From: Lactobacillus amylovorus DSM 20531
GTDB taxonomy: Bacteria > Bacillota > Bacilli > Lactobacillales > Lactobacillaceae
Assembly (NCBI RefSeq): GCF_002706375.1
Contig: NZ_CP017706.1
Location: 1,426,001 to 1,490,000, forward strand
Direction of reading: 5' to 3'
DNA length: 64,000 nucleotides
The notes under the pieces were generated by a model. The model did no database searches, was not told the DNA's origin, and saw nothing but the letters and a program-made list of their open reading frames with translations. Every line of letters begins with the position of its first letter. Within the stretch, counting starts at the first letter, position 1. The position numbers and the translations under genes were made by a program. Below, in pieces: positions 9,306-17,681 of this stretch.

Positions 9306-9330
9306 AGTGTTTAATAAAAAGTTAAACACT
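9306..9330 (+). promoter_or_regulatory. Inverted repeat AGTGTTTAA-N7-TTAAACACT: activator site or terminator
   Basis: A perfect 9-bp inverted repeat lies between the activator stop codon and the sigma-54 promoter, ending 38 bases before the -24 GG. It is followed by seven T residues and could terminate the activator transcript. The same nonamer is repeated upstream of the activator gene, where no terminator is expected, which favours a role as an upstream activating sequence. Both roles may apply. Confidence 0.55.
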
Positions 9331-9367
9331 ATTTTTTTGTTTCAAATAAATATTGGTATATGGGGAT

Positions 9368-9383
9368 TGGCACACTTTTTGCT
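9368..9383 (+). promoter_or_regulatory. Sigma-54 (-24/-12) promoter of the PTS/deacetylase operon
   Basis: The sequence TGGCAC-ACTTT-TTGCT matches the sigma-54 consensus TGGCAC-N5-TTGCW, with GG (9369-9370) and GC (9381-9382) separated by exactly ten bases. It lies 43 bases upstream of nagA and immediately downstream of the activator gene. I noticed no second -24/-12 match in the window. Confidence 0.9.
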
Positions 9384-9425
9384 TATATATGTGTGAAAGT
9401 TGAAAAAACTTGAAGGGAGCAAAAA

Positions 9426-10559
9426 ATGATTGTCTTAAAACATGCTCATATTTATACGGGCGAGAATGAATTTAAAGACGGTTTCATTAGGTTTGATAAC
9501 AGAATAAAAGATATTGGACCGATGGATGAATTTACACCAGAAATTGATGATGACATTAAAGATATAGCTGGAGCAATAATTGTCCCAGGATTTATCGATG
9601 TTCACTGTCATGGTGGCTATAACTATGATGTATGGAATGCTAAACCTCAAGAAATTATTAAATTGGCAAATTTATTAGCAAGTAATGAAGGTGTTACTTC
9701 TTGGTTTCCAACAACGATCACACAGAGTTCTAAAAATATTGAACAAGCGATGGTTAATATTAGAAAAGCCCATGACAAAACAAAAATCGTTCAAGGAATT
9801 CACTTGGAAGGGCCATATATTTCAAGAGAATTTAAAGGAGCCCAACCGGAGCAATACATTAGAGATCCAGATATTAATGAATTTAAGCGTTGGATTGATG
9901 CATCGGGTAAATTAGTAAAACTAATTACCATTGCTCCAGAGCTTTCAGGTGCGAGAGAATTTGAAGATTTTTGTATTTTGAATAATATTGTTCCTTCCGG
10001 TGGTCATAGTGATGCAACACGTGAAGAAATGAAAAAATCACATGTTGCTCATATTACCCATTTATACAATGCACAACGAGGAATGAGACACAGAGAACCT
10101 GGAGTTGCCGGACATGCATTGCTTGAAGAAAATATTAATACGGAAATAATTGCTGATGGATTTCATGTATGGCCAGATATGATTAAGTTGGCTTATGAAC
10201 TAAAGGGGCCGCATCATATGGAATTAGTTACTGATGCTATGAGGGCAAAAGGAATGCCTGAAGGAAAATATGATTTAGGTGGACAAACAGTAACTGTTCA
10301 AAATGGTCAAGCAAGAATTCCTGCCGGAAATCTTGCAGGATCTGTTTTGAAATTTAACCAAGCTTTTATTAACATCATTAAATTTACTGGATGTTCAGTT
10401 AATGATGCAGTTCAGATGGCTTCAGTAAACCAAGCACAAGAATTTGGGCTGGAATCTAAAGGAACACTTGAAATTGGTAAAGATGCAGATATGAATATTC
10501 TCGATGGTCAATTGAATCTACTTAATACTTATTCATATGGTCAAAAAATGAAGAAATAA
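9426..10559 (+). CDS. nagA: N-acetylglucosamine-6-phosphate deacetylase family
   Basis: This 377-residue amidohydrolase has NagA landmarks. These are the metal site GFIDVHCHGG near residue 57, HLEGPYISREFKGAQPEQYI near 130, THLYNAQRGMRHREPGVAGH near 215 and ELVTDAM near 275 with the catalytic Asp. NagA removes the acetyl group from GlcNAc-6-P, giving GlcN-6-P and acetate in the cytoplasm. In the E. coli type the substrate-binding motif reads KG-T/A-H; here it is KGAQ, so substrate preference may be shifted. It is the first gene of the sigma-54 operon, with AAGGGAG before the ATG. No nagB deaminase is linked. Confidence 0.85.
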   Translation: MIVLKHAHIYTGENEFKDGFIRFDNRIKDIGPMDEFTPEIDDDIKDIAGAIIVPGFIDVHCHGGYNYDVWNAKPQEIIKLANLLASNEGVTSWFPTTITQSSKNIEQAMVNIRKAHDKTKIVQGIHLEGPYISREFKGAQPEQYIRDPDINEFKRWIDASGKLVKLITIAPELSGAREFEDFCILNNIVPSGGHSDATREEMKKSHVAHITHLYNAQRGMRHREPGVAGHALLEENINTEIIADGFHVWPDMIKLAYELKGPHHMELVTDAMRAKGMPEGKYDLGGQTVTVQNGQARIPAGNLAGSVLKFNQAFINIIKFTGCSVNDAVQMASVNQAQEFGLESKGTLEIGKDADMNILDGQLNLLNTYSYGQKMKK

Positions 10560-10574
10560 AGAGAAAGTGAGACT

Positions 10575-11000
10575 ATGAAAAAATATTTGATTGCTAGTCA
10601 TGGAAAATTGGCAGATGGTTTAAAGAGTTCTATTAAGATTTTAACTGGAAAAACAAATATTCAAACTATCGATGCCTACCTAGATGGCTCAGATAACAAA
10701 AGCAACCTAGATGAAAATTTAGATAAGTTTTTGGATAGTCTGAACAACGATGATTATGGAATCATTTTTACAGACCTATTAGGTGGAAGTGTAAATCGTG
10801 AAGTGATGATGAAAGTAAATGGTGAGTCTAATGTAGTAGTTATCACTTCGGTAAATCTACCAACAGTTATGTCAGTAATTCTTGATACAGAAGAACCAAC
10901 TGAGAAACATCTTCAAAAACTAATTGATCAATCTCAAGTTCAAATTTCAAAGATGCCTAAGAAAGAAAATGTAATTAGTGATGATGATTTCTTATCATAG
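10575..11000 (+). CDS. PTS mannose-family EIIA component
   Basis: This 141-residue protein starts KKYLIASHGKLADGLKSSI; His9 is the expected phosphorylated residue of the EIIA-Man fold. A second recognisable segment is GIIFTDLLGGSVNREVM, typical of the family. It takes phosphate from HPr and passes it to EIIB. It is a free-standing EIIA rather than an EIIAB fusion. It sits 15 bases after nagA and is followed by EIIB, EIIC and EIID in one operon. Confidence 0.92.
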   Translation: MKKYLIASHGKLADGLKSSIKILTGKTNIQTIDAYLDGSDNKSNLDENLDKFLDSLNNDDYGIIFTDLLGGSVNREVMMKVNGESNVVVITSVNLPTVMSVILDTEEPTEKHLQKLIDQSQVQISKMPKKENVISDDDFLS

Positions 11001-11025
11001 CTAAATGTCAAAGGAGGAAAATACA

Positions 11026-11517
11026 ATGATTAAGATGTTGAGAGTTGACGAAAGATTAATTCACGGGCAAGTAGCTGTTGTCTGGTCAAAGGCATTAAGT
11101 ATAACTCATATCATTGTTGCAAATGATGATGTTGTTAATAATGACTTGCAGGTCACTTCGATGAAAATGGCTGTACCAGATAACATTAAATTTATTGCTA
11201 GAAGTGTAAAAGACAGTATCAAAATTTTGAATAATCCTAAAGCTCAAGCTCTGTCAATGATGGTTGTTGTTCGTAACTTTAAAGATGCCGAAGAAATTGC
11301 TAAAAATGTTTCAGGAATTGAACAAATTAATGTAGGCAATTATGGCTTGCTGCCAGTTAACCAACATGGCAAACCACAAAAAAAGATTGATGCAACTGTA
11401 GAAGTTGATGAAGATGATATGAAGTATATCAAGGAGATTGCTCAATTAGATATTCCATTTGATTCACAATTAACACCTGATTCTCCAAAGAAGAACTTTA
11501 AGAAAATCTATGAATAA
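11026..11517 (+). CDS. PTS mannose/fructose/sorbose-family EIIB component
   Basis: This 163-residue protein begins IKMLRVDERLIHGQVAVVW; the His in LIHGQ is the EIIB-Man/Sor phosphorylation site. The rest matches the family fold (IIVANDDVVNND, then GNYGLLPV). The ATG at 11026 is chosen because AAAGGAGG precedes it; an upstream in-frame ATG lies at 11005, ahead of that site. It phosphorylates the incoming sugar bound by EIIC/EIID. Confidence 0.92.
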   Translation: MIKMLRVDERLIHGQVAVVWSKALSITHIIVANDDVVNNDLQVTSMKMAVPDNIKFIARSVKDSIKILNNPKAQALSMMVVVRNFKDAEEIAKNVSGIEQINVGNYGLLPVNQHGKPQKKIDATVEVDEDDMKYIKEIAQLDIPFDSQLTPDSPKKNFKKIYE

Positions 11518-11539
11518 CAGAATGGAGATGTAAGTAATT

Positions 11540-12355
11540 ATGTTAGAAAAAGCGTTGATAGTAGCGATTGCATACTACTTAATTTATTACATTAATCAAA
11601 GTATTGGTTTGTGGCAGTTTAATAGACCAATTATCGTTGGACCAATTATAGGATTACTCTTAGGTGATTTGAGAACGGGAATTATTCTTGGTGGTACATT
11701 TGAATCGGTATTCTTAGGTGTTATTGCTGTTGGTGGTGCTATTCCTGCTGATGCTTTGGTTGGATCTACAATCGGTACAGCCACAGCTATTTTAACGGGA
11801 GCTTCAAATGCAAAAGCTTTGGCGATTGCTGTTCCTGTTGCTGCATTAGCTATTATTACTTTGCAGATTACTTATAGCTACATGGCTTTGTTCCTTCCAA
11901 AACTTGATAATTACGCTAAGAAAGGCGACGAAAAAGGTATCACCAGATGGCATATCGGCATGGGTTTTATGACCCCTGCATTAAACACAATTGCTATTTT
12001 CTTTGCACTTTACCTTGGTACAGATGCAATTAAGGAATTCTTAGCTGTATTGCCTAAATTTGTTTCTCAAGGATTCATTGCCGCAGGGAAGATGCTACCA
12101 GCTGTAGGTTTTGCGATGCTTCTTAATATGTTATTTAAGAAGAAGTACTTTATTTGGTTCTTTGTTGGCTTTGCATTAGTTGTTTACTTGAAATTACCAA
12201 ACTTAGCTGTTGCTTTGTTTGCCACCGCCATTGCATTTTTGATGTATGATGTTGCTTCAAAATCAATTAGCAAAAATGTTGAAGATACAAGTCAAAGTGG
12301 TAAAACATCAAAATCAGAGTCTAAAGAGCAAGAAGAGGAGGACTTCTTATCATGA
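11540..12355 (+). CDS. PTS mannose-family EIIC permease
   Basis: This 271-residue integral membrane protein has many hydrophobic segments and the family-typical N-terminal segment FNRPIIVGPIIGLLLGDL followed by GGTFESVFLGVIAVGGAIPAD. It forms the sugar channel with EIID. The C-terminus ends in a charged Ser/Glu-rich tail of about 30 residues, longer than usual. Its stop overlaps the EIID start (ATGA). Confidence 0.92.
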   Translation: MLEKALIVAIAYYLIYYINQSIGLWQFNRPIIVGPIIGLLLGDLRTGIILGGTFESVFLGVIAVGGAIPADALVGSTIGTATAILTGASNAKALAIAVPVAALAIITLQITYSYMALFLPKLDNYAKKGDEKGITRWHIGMGFMTPALNTIAIFFALYLGTDAIKEFLAVLPKFVSQGFIAAGKMLPAVGFAMLLNMLFKKKYFIWFFVGFALVVYLKLPNLAVALFATAIAFLMYDVASKSISKNVEDTSQSGKTSKSESKEQEEEDFLS

Positions 12356-13200
12356 GTGAGAATGAAACATTAGTTAAGAAAAATAAAAAGTCTGCATTAT
12401 CACAAGACGACAAGCATATGCTGAAGAGCATGTTCTGGAGATCATGGTTACTCTTTAGTTCATTCACAATGGTTAAAATGCAGGGTTATGGATTTGAATG
12501 GTCAATGTTTCCTGCAATCAATAGATTCTATAAGGGTCGTAAAGAAGAACGAAGAAAAGCTATTGTAAGACACTCAAGTTTCTTTAATTGTACTTATGAA
12601 ACAGCTCCATTTATTATGGGATTATCTGCAGCTATGGAAAAAGAAAACGCAAATAATCCAGACTTTGACCCTGAATCTATTAATGCTTTGAAAGCTTCTC
12701 TGATGGGTCCACTTTCAGGAATTGGTGACTCTATTTTCTGGGGAACTTTAAGATTAATTGCTGCTGGTATTGCGATTCCACTTGCAATGCAAGGAAATAT
12801 TTTAGCCCCATTCCTGTTTCTTTTAATTTATGAAGTTCCATCTATTATTACCCGTTGGCAGATGTTAAAGATTGGTTATACTTCAGGCGAAAAATTTATT
12901 ACTAAATCATCAAAATCAGGTTTAATTAGTAAGATTACAGATTTAGCTACTGTTATCGGGATGATGATGATTGGCGCAATGACGGCAAGTTCTGTAACAA
13001 TCAGTACTCCTCTCAAATGGGCTATGAAAGGTGCAACTTTGAATGTACAAAAGATCTTGGATGGCATTATGCCAGGTCTTCTTCCCTTAGTTGTAACCTT
13101 AGTTGTATTTGCCTTGATTAGAAAGAGAGTAAAGGCTATTTGGTTGCTGTTTGGTGTAATCGCTGTAGGTATTTTAGGTGCATTGATTGGTATCTTTTAA
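12352..13200 (+). CDS. PTS mannose-family EIID component
   Basis: This 282-residue protein carries the EIID signature region: MFWRSWLLFSSFTMVKMQGYGFEWSM near residue 30, HSSFFNCTYETAPFIMG near 80, and SLMGPLSGIGDSIFWGTLR near 120. Hydrophobic segments follow to the C-terminus. EIID is unique to the mannose family and is required with EIIC for transport. It overlaps EIIC by four bases, indicating translational coupling. Confidence 0.93.
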   Translation: MSENETLVKKNKKSALSQDDKHMLKSMFWRSWLLFSSFTMVKMQGYGFEWSMFPAINRFYKGRKEERRKAIVRHSSFFNCTYETAPFIMGLSAAMEKENANNPDFDPESINALKASLMGPLSGIGDSIFWGTLRLIAAGIAIPLAMQGNILAPFLFLLIYEVPSIITRWQMLKIGYTSGEKFITKSSKSGLISKITDLATVIGMMMIGAMTASSVTISTPLKWAMKGATLNVQKILDGIMPGLLPLVVTLVVFALIRKRVKAIWLLFGVIAVGILGALIGIF

Positions 13201-13222
13201 AGAGAGGAAGAGTGTGTAACAT

Positions 13223-14011
13223 ATGACGAAGAAGGTAATAATTAATGCTGACGATTTTGGCATGTCAGAAGCTTATAATTATGGTGTAATAAAAGCTTTA
13301 AGAGATGGTGTTGCATCTTCAACAACAATTATGGTTAATCAGCCAGCTGCTGAACATGCGGTGTCATTGCTTAAAGAAGTGCCAGGAACTTATGTGGGTT
13401 TGCATGTTAATTTAACTACAGGAAGTCCTGTTTCAGATCCTGATAAAATTCCGTCATTAGTCAAGCCAAATGGTGAATATATTGGTTCAAAAGACTTCAA
13501 GACGCATAAGAAACAATTTGTTTATAAAGACTGCTACATTGAGACTAAAGCACAAGTTGAAAGATTTAGAGAGTTATTTGGATATTACCCAACTCATATT
13601 GAACCTCACTCAGCAATGGATGATCAATCGAATAAAGCATTGATTGATGTCGCAAAAGAATACGGTCTTCACTATGACGTGGAATATAAAGGAGAATTTG
13701 TTCAACCTTCAGCTGATAAATATCTTCAAGTTGAAGAAAAATTGACACCGAAAGTTGGCGAAATTATTAATAGAGGTGCAAGACCTGAAGACTTTTTCAA
13801 CGATAGTTATGATTTGTTGAAAGACCAAGATGACGGTTTAGTAACTGCTTTACACTTCCACCCAGGCTTTGTAGACGCTTATATTCTTGATCATTCGACT
13901 TTAACTTTACCAAGAACTCGTGATTTACAATGTTTGTGTTCTGAAAGTTTGAAAGGGTGGTTGAAAGATCATAATTTTGAAACCATTAATTATGGTGATT
14001 TAAAGAAATAA
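13223..14011 (+). CDS. YdjC/ChbG-family carbohydrate deacetylase
   Basis: This 262-residue protein shows the family metal motif INADDFGMSEAYN at the N-terminus (Asp-Asp), HVNLTTGSPVSD near 60, and PTHIEPHSAMDD near 125. The known members ChbG of E. coli and its homologues remove one acetyl group from chitobiose/chitotriose (phosphates), the step before hydrolysis. It is the last gene of the sigma-54 operon, so the operon encodes two deacetylases acting on N-acetyl sugars. No phospho-glycosidase is present in the operon. The substrate is inferred, not shown. Confidence 0.82.
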   Translation: MTKKVIINADDFGMSEAYNYGVIKALRDGVASSTTIMVNQPAAEHAVSLLKEVPGTYVGLHVNLTTGSPVSDPDKIPSLVKPNGEYIGSKDFKTHKKQFVYKDCYIETKAQVERFRELFGYYPTHIEPHSAMDDQSNKALIDVAKEYGLHYDVEYKGEFVQPSADKYLQVEEKLTPKVGEIINRGARPEDFFNDSYDLLKDQDDGLVTALHFHPGFVDAYILDHSTLTLPRTRDLQCLCSESLKGWLKDHNFETINYGDLKK

Positions 14012-14079
14012 AGCTTAAAAATATATTCCTTTCCCCCTCTCTTTATGAACGAAATTTGAATAATAAGTAACTTAAATAA

Positions 14080-14180
14080 ATAGTGTGTTTTGAACTGAAA
14101 CCTAAAAATGAGATAGTTTACAACACAGGATTAATAGAGGCTTAATTTCGATATTCTTGCGGAGTTAAGCCTTTTAATCT
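14080..14180 (-). pseudogene. 3' end remnant of an IS3-family transposase
   Basis: Read on the minus strand, this encodes LKGLTPQEYRN-stop-ASINPVL-stop, the extreme C-terminus of an IS3/IS150-type OrfB with a nonsense codon in place of Gln. The terminal bases (AACTGAAACCTAAAAATGAG) match an IS3-type end. Equivalent remnants lie at 17560-17640 and 30460-30640. Confidence 0.7.
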
Positions 14181-14189
14181 GCTCTCTTT

Positions 14190-14330
14190 ATCAATTAGTT
14201 TTGGCCGAATACATCAAGGCTAATAAGGATACTCTTGATTAAATACAAGCCCAAATGAAAGATACGGTATTGCGCAACGCCATTGCTTGGAGTAACGCTT
14301 CGCCTCAAGATGTGAGGCAGCGGTGGGGCG
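14190..14330 (+). pseudogene. Degraded fragment of the gene also present at 17682-18077
   Basis: This stretch translates as YQLVLAEYIKANKDTLD-stop-IQAQMKDTVLRNAIAW, clearly homologous to the end of the fragment at 17682-18077 (YQLALAEYIKANKDTLDEIQAKMKDTILHNAIVW), with a GAA-to-TAA nonsense change. Both copies follow an IS3 remnant. The source gene is not recognised. Confidence 0.7.
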
Positions 14331-14462
14331 CTGGCGGATTTGTGTGGTTTGTGTGGGGGCGCTGGGTAAATTGAATGCTTGAATTAATTATGTATAATGT
14401 ATGTTAGGAATCAGCGCTAATGACGTTGGTCAACAAGGCTTCGTGCTAAGTTGATTCAGGTT

Positions 14463-14500
14463 TTAAGCATCATGCACTTATGTGTGTGATGCTTTTCTCA
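14463..14500 (+). terminator. Terminator-like hairpin in a gene-poor stretch
   Basis: The stem AAGCATCA...TGATGCTT with a loop of about 14 bases is followed by TTCTC. It resembles the AAGCATCC-type terminators elsewhere in this window and probably belonged to the decayed gene upstream. Confidence 0.5.
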
Positions 14501-14604
14501 TCTCTATAGGAAGTTAGAGAAAGATGATTGGACGGTGATGGGGATTCTAGTCTTGTTGATGTGAGGCTAGAATTGTTATGTTGCATGAATCGCATAATGT
14601 TTAT

Positions 14605-14690
14605 TGGTATAATTTATGTGTTTGTTAAGTCGTAGATGTAGGTGGCTCCGGCAATCTCCTTGGTTGAGGTTGGTGGGGCTTTTTTGGTGT
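14605..14690 (+). ncRNA. Second promoter/terminator cassette like that at 3551
   Basis: TTGGTATAATTTATGTGTTT resembles a promoter -10 region. It is followed by GGCTCCGGCAATCTCC and a pairing GGTGGGGCTTTTTT end. The match to 3551-3622 covers both the promoter half and the hairpin half with several substitutions. Either a repeated small RNA or a conserved leader is possible. The downstream gene at 14721 begins about 30 bases after the T-run. Confidence 0.35.
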
Positions 14691-14720
14691 GAATATTCCA
14701 AATTAATGTGAATAGAAAAT

Positions 14721-15275
14721 ATGAGTATTAAGTATATAAAGTGTGTTGCAAATTACTTTAAAACCGCATTTTTTAAAATTCAGTCGATTACGATTTCGTC
14801 GGTATTAATATTTTTAAGTGCATATGTAAGTGGTAATGAATGGGTAAATAAATGGCCACATAAGGCAATGCCTGAATTTCCATATTTTGGCAAATTAAGT
14901 ATTGCTTTATCTATCATAGTATTGCTTTTTTGGATTGCTTCTACACACTTATTTTCTTTAATGAGATTTTTCGTAGTAAATGAAATAGATACATTTTTAA
15001 CTTCCTTGTTTATTGTTTCCGCTACAGACATTTGGATTTTAAGTTTCTCAAATAACAAAGTTAAGTCAGCTGTAATAGTAATTACACTTGTGACAGGGAT
15101 TATAATTTGCTACCGAATTAAAAGAATTTATGATATATCGATTTCAAATGAAGTACTTGAGTCTAACAAAGCATCAAATTCCTTAGTTGATTTACGTGAT
15201 TTATATAATAAAAGTAATGTTACGCAAAATGAACATGGCGAAACTTTGAGACTGTCAAATCTTTTGTGTAAATAG
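14721..15275 (+). pseudogene. Membrane protein, N-terminal part only (possible KAP-type NTPase front end)
   Basis: These 184 codons have about four hydrophobic segments (residues ~18-35, 60-80, 88-108, 115-132) and then a soluble stretch, SNSLVDLRDLYNKSNVTQNEHGE. That pattern, paired TM segments then an S-L-V-D-L-x-D-L-Y region, resembles the part of membrane-anchored KAP-type P-loop NTPases that precedes the NTPase domain, but no Walker motif is present. The frame stops 35 bases before the transposase remnant at 15309, so the rest was probably lost to that insertion. The family assignment is tentative. Confidence 0.45.
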
Positions 15276-15308
15276 ATCTTTCTCATAGATTGATTTTTTA
15301 TTCTTTAT

Positions 15309-15899
15309 TTAATCAAAGTAAGATTCTAAGGTGTCCTGAACCTGACCAAAGCCTTTGTGAATTCGGTTGAAGTAGCGGTCATTGTAACTCATTGCTTGAA
15401 TGCCAATAAAAGTATCAAGCGACTGTTCAATCGGAAACTCTGCTTTAGGCTTAGCCTTGCGCTTAATGACGTTGTTAAAAGATTCAATCATGTTGGTAGA
15501 GTAAATTGAAGCTCTGATCTGCTTAGGATAATTATAGAAGACCAGCAGGTCCGGCTCGATGTCTTTCAGGTTTCTTATGACATGATTATAACTTTTGTCC
15601 CATTTGGCATAGAAGGCATGCAGTACATCAACAGCAGCTGCTTTATTGGCTTGCTGGTGAATCTGCTTGAATTCGTTCATAATTGCCTCGCGATCCTCCA
15701 CGCGTACTTTAGCGCAGATATTACGCATGACATGAACCAAGCTGACTGAGCCGCAGTAAGGACATGCAGGCGGGATCAGCACTGCTTGATAGATCTTCTG
15801 CTTAATGCCATGCTCAATGCGATAAAAATAATCTTCAAAAATTATGTTAGAGTCTTCAATATCAAGGGAAAATTTAATAGAATTGTTGTAAGAGGACAT
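15309..15899 (-). pseudogene. Chimeric transposase remnant: ISL3-type N-terminus fused to IS256-type C-terminus
   Basis: One open frame of 196 codons joins two unrelated transposases. Residues ~1-52 (SIKFSLDIEDSNIIFEDYF... PPACPYCGS) are the N-terminus of an ISL3-family transposase with its Cys-x-x-Cys zinc site. From residue ~53 (LVHVMRNICAKVRVEDREAI ... ASIYSTNMIESFNNVIKR) the sequence is the C-terminal third of an IS256/mutator transposase with the expected N-x-IES motif. The junction keeps the frame. Neither half retains a complete catalytic triad, so it is not an active transposase. It marks two nested insertions followed by deletion. Confidence 0.82.
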
Positions 15900-16057
15900 A
15901 GTAATACCTTTGTTTATACATAGAATATTTGGTGGAACGGATTTTTATTGTAGCAGGGGGACTATGTCCTCTTTTTTATGCAATAAAAAACCTGTTAACA
16001 GCTTATCATACAGATAAGTCATCAACAGGAAAAATTATAGAGCCATTTTTTCGACTA

Positions 16058-16088
16058 AGACCTAAAAGTGAGACTCTTTTAGGTCTAT
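16058..16088. repeat. Perfect 11-bp inverted repeat (AGACCTAAAAG)
   Basis: AGACCTAAAAG-TGAGACT-CTTTTAGGTCT forms a perfect hairpin. The word GACCTAAAA also occurs at the outer end of the IS3 remnant at 30470 (GAGACCTAAAAATTAGAC), so this may be two IS3-type ends placed head to head rather than a functional terminator. Confidence 0.4.
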
Positions 16089-16218
16089 ATTATTTTGTTC
16101 AGTTTGAGATTATGAATAAGAACAGAATATTTCTGAAAGAATACGTGAGTATGCCTGATTTAATATACTAAAAAGCGTGTACAATTAAATTAAAAATAAG
16201 TAATAAGGAGTCTAAATT

Positions 16219-17535
16219 ATGGAAGCAAAACCAGATTTTAGAGTTTTAAAGATACCGGATACTACAAATTATTGGTTTGTAAGAGCTAATTCACGCGGTG
16301 AATATTATCAAGATTATTACTTAAATGATTTTATTGCTACTGATTCTAATGGTATTAGTATTGAAAATATTGTTGATATACTTGTGACCAATAATAATAT
16401 TACTGATCCATTATCGATAAAAAATCGTCTTAAGCAATATTTTAATGATCATGATTTAAAATTACTTAATAACAAACTAAACGAGAGAAAAGATTTGACT
16501 AAAGATGAAAAAGAAGAACTAAAAACAAAGGAGCTTCGTAAAAGTACTACTCGCTCAACGAGGGTAAATAAATTTGTAAATGAGATAAAATTAGGAGATT
16601 TTGTTTTTGTTCCTGCAGATTCTTCAACGAAATTCTTAGTTGGAATTATAATTTCTGATTGCTTAGATAATAATATTGAACATAAAACTAAAGCAAATAA
16701 GAATTATCATAAATGTAATTTTTCACTTATCAGAAAAGTAAAATGGATTAAAGAATTGACTTTTGAAGAAATGCCTGATGCATTATCTTGGATCAGATCA
16801 GCTCATCAAAGCATATTTGATATTTCCTCATATGCTGATTTGATTAATTCTTGTATTTCCTCTCTATATGAATATAAGGGCCAAATTTTTTACAGATTAA
16901 ACGTCCATACTAATAAACAAATTCCTATGACTGATTGGTTAGATTATCAACTGCTTATAAATGATATTGTCGGTGATGGCTTAGACGATATATATCAAAA
17001 GATAAAGGTACAATCTCCCGGAAATATTAATCTTAGTACTTTGAAAGCACATTGGCGTTGTTTAGCATTGATACCCTTGATACTTTTTGGAAGTACAAAG
17101 ATACAAATAGGTGATATAACAACGCAAATTCAAAATCCACTTGATTATTTCACTCCAGAAGGAAAGCGTAGTAAAAAATTAGATAATGATTTAAAGCAAG
17201 CAAATATAGACGCTAAAATAGCTGAAGCTAAAAAAACAGAAGCTGAGGCTGACAAAATAAAAGCTGAGACTAAGGCAATTGAACAAAGCAATAAAGCAAA
17301 AGAACGTAGTCGAGAAATTGAAGATAAGAAAAAAGAAGCAGCTAGATTAAAGGCAAAATCTGACTACTATAAAAATAAGGGACAGGAAAATAGCAAATTA
17401 ATAGAAAAGCAATTTGGTAGTAAGACAGAACGAACCAAGATAAATAGCTTGCCACATATAGATGAAAAAAAGAAAAAATCTGTAATATCTAAGTTCGATA
17501 TGGACGATAAAAACATTGGAATAGAGGTTAAATAA
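16219..17535 (+). CDS. PUA-like/Mrr-N-type domain protein with C-terminal coiled coil
   Basis: The protein has 438 residues. The N-terminal ~210 residues look like the PUA-like sensor domain found at the front of Mrr-type and related defence proteins. An opening YWFVRANSRGEYYQDYYLND comes first, then RSTRVNKFVNEIKLGDFVFVP, a central strand KFLVGIIISD, and IRKVKWIKELTFEEM. Next is a predicted helical region with one hydrophobic stretch (CLALIPLILFGSTKIQIGD, ~285). A long Lys/Glu/Ala coiled coil (~325-390, AEAKKTEAEADKIKAETKA) and a basic tail follow. No nuclease motif is visible. An AAGGAG ribosome site precedes the ATG. It lies 3-4 kb upstream of SIR2-HerA, separated from it by decayed genes and an IS, so a defence role is plausible but inferred. 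Confidence 0.55.
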   Translation: MEAKPDFRVLKIPDTTNYWFVRANSRGEYYQDYYLNDFIATDSNGISIENIVDILVTNNNITDPLSIKNRLKQYFNDHDLKLLNNKLNERKDLTKDEKEELKTKELRKSTTRSTRVNKFVNEIKLGDFVFVPADSSTKFLVGIIISDCLDNNIEHKTKANKNYHKCNFSLIRKVKWIKELTFEEMPDALSWIRSAHQSIFDISSYADLINSCISSLYEYKGQIFYRLNVHTNKQIPMTDWLDYQLLINDIVGDGLDDIYQKIKVQSPGNINLSTLKAHWRCLALIPLILFGSTKIQIGDITTQIQNPLDYFTPEGKRSKKLDNDLKQANIDAKIAEAKKTEAEADKIKAETKAIEQSNKAKERSREIEDKKKEAARLKAKSDYYKNKGQENSKLIEKQFGSKTERTKINSLPHIDEKKKKSVISKFDMDDKNIGIEVK

Positions 17536-17559
17536 AAATAACTAAAGTGGCATGAACTG

Positions 17560-17640
17560 AGATCTTAAAATTTAATATTTAAAAATGTAGGGTTATAAAG
17601 GCTTGATTCCGATATTCTTTTGGAGTTAGACCCTTTTTAC
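17560..17640 (-). pseudogene. IS3-family transposase C-terminal remnant (second copy)
   Basis: The minus strand reads KKGLTPKEYRNQAFITL, the same C-terminal OrfB segment as at 14080-14180 and 30460-30640, with degraded flanks. Confidence 0.65.
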
Positions 17641-17681
17641 GTAAATTTAAGTGTTATAAGGCAGTTGGTCTGTGTTTTTAG

